Of a stretch of 5,500 bases of DNA, positions 4,968-5,500 are shown in pieces. A program made the position numbers and the translations under genes. The first letter of the stretch is position 1, and the number at the start of each line of letters is the position of its first letter. Source of the stretch: Balneolaceae bacterium (GTDB lineage Bacteria; Bacteroidota; Rhodothermia; Balneolales; Balneolaceae); assembly GCA_007129085.1 (NCBI GenBank), contig SKWF01000325.1, positions 1 through 5,500 on the forward strand, given 5' to 3'. The notes beneath the pieces were generated by a model that saw nothing but the letters and a program-made list of their open reading frames with translations, ran no database searches and was not told the DNA's origin.

Positions 4968-5500
4968 ATGAGCAGTGATTTAAAAAATATCAGCCCAAAC
5001 CGCCCCACTCCGATTGAATTCAGTGAAGAGCTGCCGACTGTGGGCAAAAAGGAGTCTGCAGCAAAAGCTATCGAAACACTGCGCGCCGGGGAATATGTCG
5101 TGGTTGCCGATCAGTTTTCTGTTGGGGTTGATGTTCTGTCGAAGCTCCGGAAAGAGGTGATTGGCGATCATCAAAAGGAGGATTTTAAAGAGTACCGCAA
5201 CCGGCGAGCAGAGTATCATGAAGCCTCGAACCGTTTGTTGGCGCCCATCAAAAAAAATAGTGTTGCCTTGAAAAAGTCACCGGAGATTGGCTGGCTGGAG
5301 AAACTCTATCCCGACGTGGAGAATTTCCTGCTCCCGTTTCCAAAAGTGCAGGGTTTGAACAGCTCCTGGCAGTGGTACGTCAACGGAATTAAGTACCCGG
5401 GACTGAAACAAAAACTTCACCCCTTTTACGGAGCCTATTTCCCCACCCGGCACGATCATCTCTACCTGTTTGATTACTGGCTAAAAAAGAAGAGAAAGGT
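4968..5500 (+). CDS. Probable class I SAM-dependent methyltransferase, N-terminal part (cut by right edge)
   Basis: Open for 177 codons from ATG at 4968 to the window edge. The visible part is an N-terminal extension, not the catalytic fold. Residues 30-62 look like a substrate-independent alpha/beta stretch (LRAGEYVVVADQFSVGVDVL), 67-103 is a charged helical segment (KEYRNRRAEYHEASNRLL), then WLEKLYPD (109-116), LNSSWQWYVNGI (130-141), HPFYGAYFPTRHDHLYLFDYWL (two parts: HPFYG 151-155, YFPTR 157-161). From memory, the WQWY...HPFYG.YFPTR..HL.LF..WL pattern precedes the GxGxG SAM-binding motif in a group of bacterial methyltransferases; that motif would lie just beyond the edge, so the assignment is unproven. 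Start choice: an in-frame ATG at 4908 would add 20 residues (MKSKYYCVFQ...), but they are encoded partly by the arm of repeat D and look non-native, so 4968 is preferred. No Shine-Dalgarno sequence is evident. Substrate unknown. Confidence 0.7.
   Translation, partial: MSSDLKNISPNRPTPIEFSEELPTVGKKESAAKAIETLRAGEYVVVADQFSVGVDVLSKLRKEVIGDHQKEDFKEYRNRRAEYHEASNRLLAPIKKNSVALKKSPEIGWLEKLYPDVENFLLPFPKVQGLNSSWQWYVNGIKYPGLKQKLHPFYGAYFPTRHDHLYLFDYWLKKKRK

Noticed and set aside
4980..5459. Minus-strand frames of 60-79 codons at the right end
   Set aside because: Antisense to the plus-strand frame, which stays open from 4968 to the edge and gives a sensible protein.

Overview
The window reads as chromosome from a Bacteroidota/Balneolota-type bacterium (inference). 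The grounds are a Tat-exported Gfo/Idh/MocA oxidoreductase of the kind common there, a long-form CusA-like pump with the N-terminal wording I associate with that group, starts without clear Shine-Dalgarno sequences, and intergenic gaps filled with palindromic repeats. No rRNA, tRNA, CRISPR array, transposase or phage gene was seen.

Layout. 1-1769 (minus) is the N-terminal 589 residues of a CusA/CzcA-type heavy-metal efflux RND pump, cut by the left window edge. 1770-2255 is a non-coding gap holding a small hairpin, two unrelated nested inverted-repeat elements (1834-1978 and 2040-2230) and a C-free G/T-rich tract. 2256-2699 (minus) encodes a small exported Cys/His/Met-containing protein, probably linked to the metal pump. 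2757-3030 holds an intrinsic terminator for minus-strand transcription and another small palindrome. 3031-4545 (minus) is a complete Tat-signal Gfo/Idh/MocA oxidoreductase. 4546-4967 is an AT-rich divergent intergenic region with a possible plus-strand promoter and a fourth inverted-repeat element. 4968-5500 (plus) is the N-terminal part of a protein cut by the right edge, probably a SAM-dependent methyltransferase with an N-terminal extension.

How it fits together. The small Cys/His protein and the RND pump lie on the same strand in an order that suggests a metal (copper/silver-like) resistance locus continuing beyond the left edge, where the adaptor and outer-membrane channel would be expected. 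The oxidoreductase is a separate unit with its own terminator. The methyltransferase-like gene is divergent from it and functionally unconnected as far as can be seen. I found no convincing new multi-gene system. The most unusual content is the density of distinct palindromic elements in every gap, including two in tandem between the pump and its putative accessory gene.
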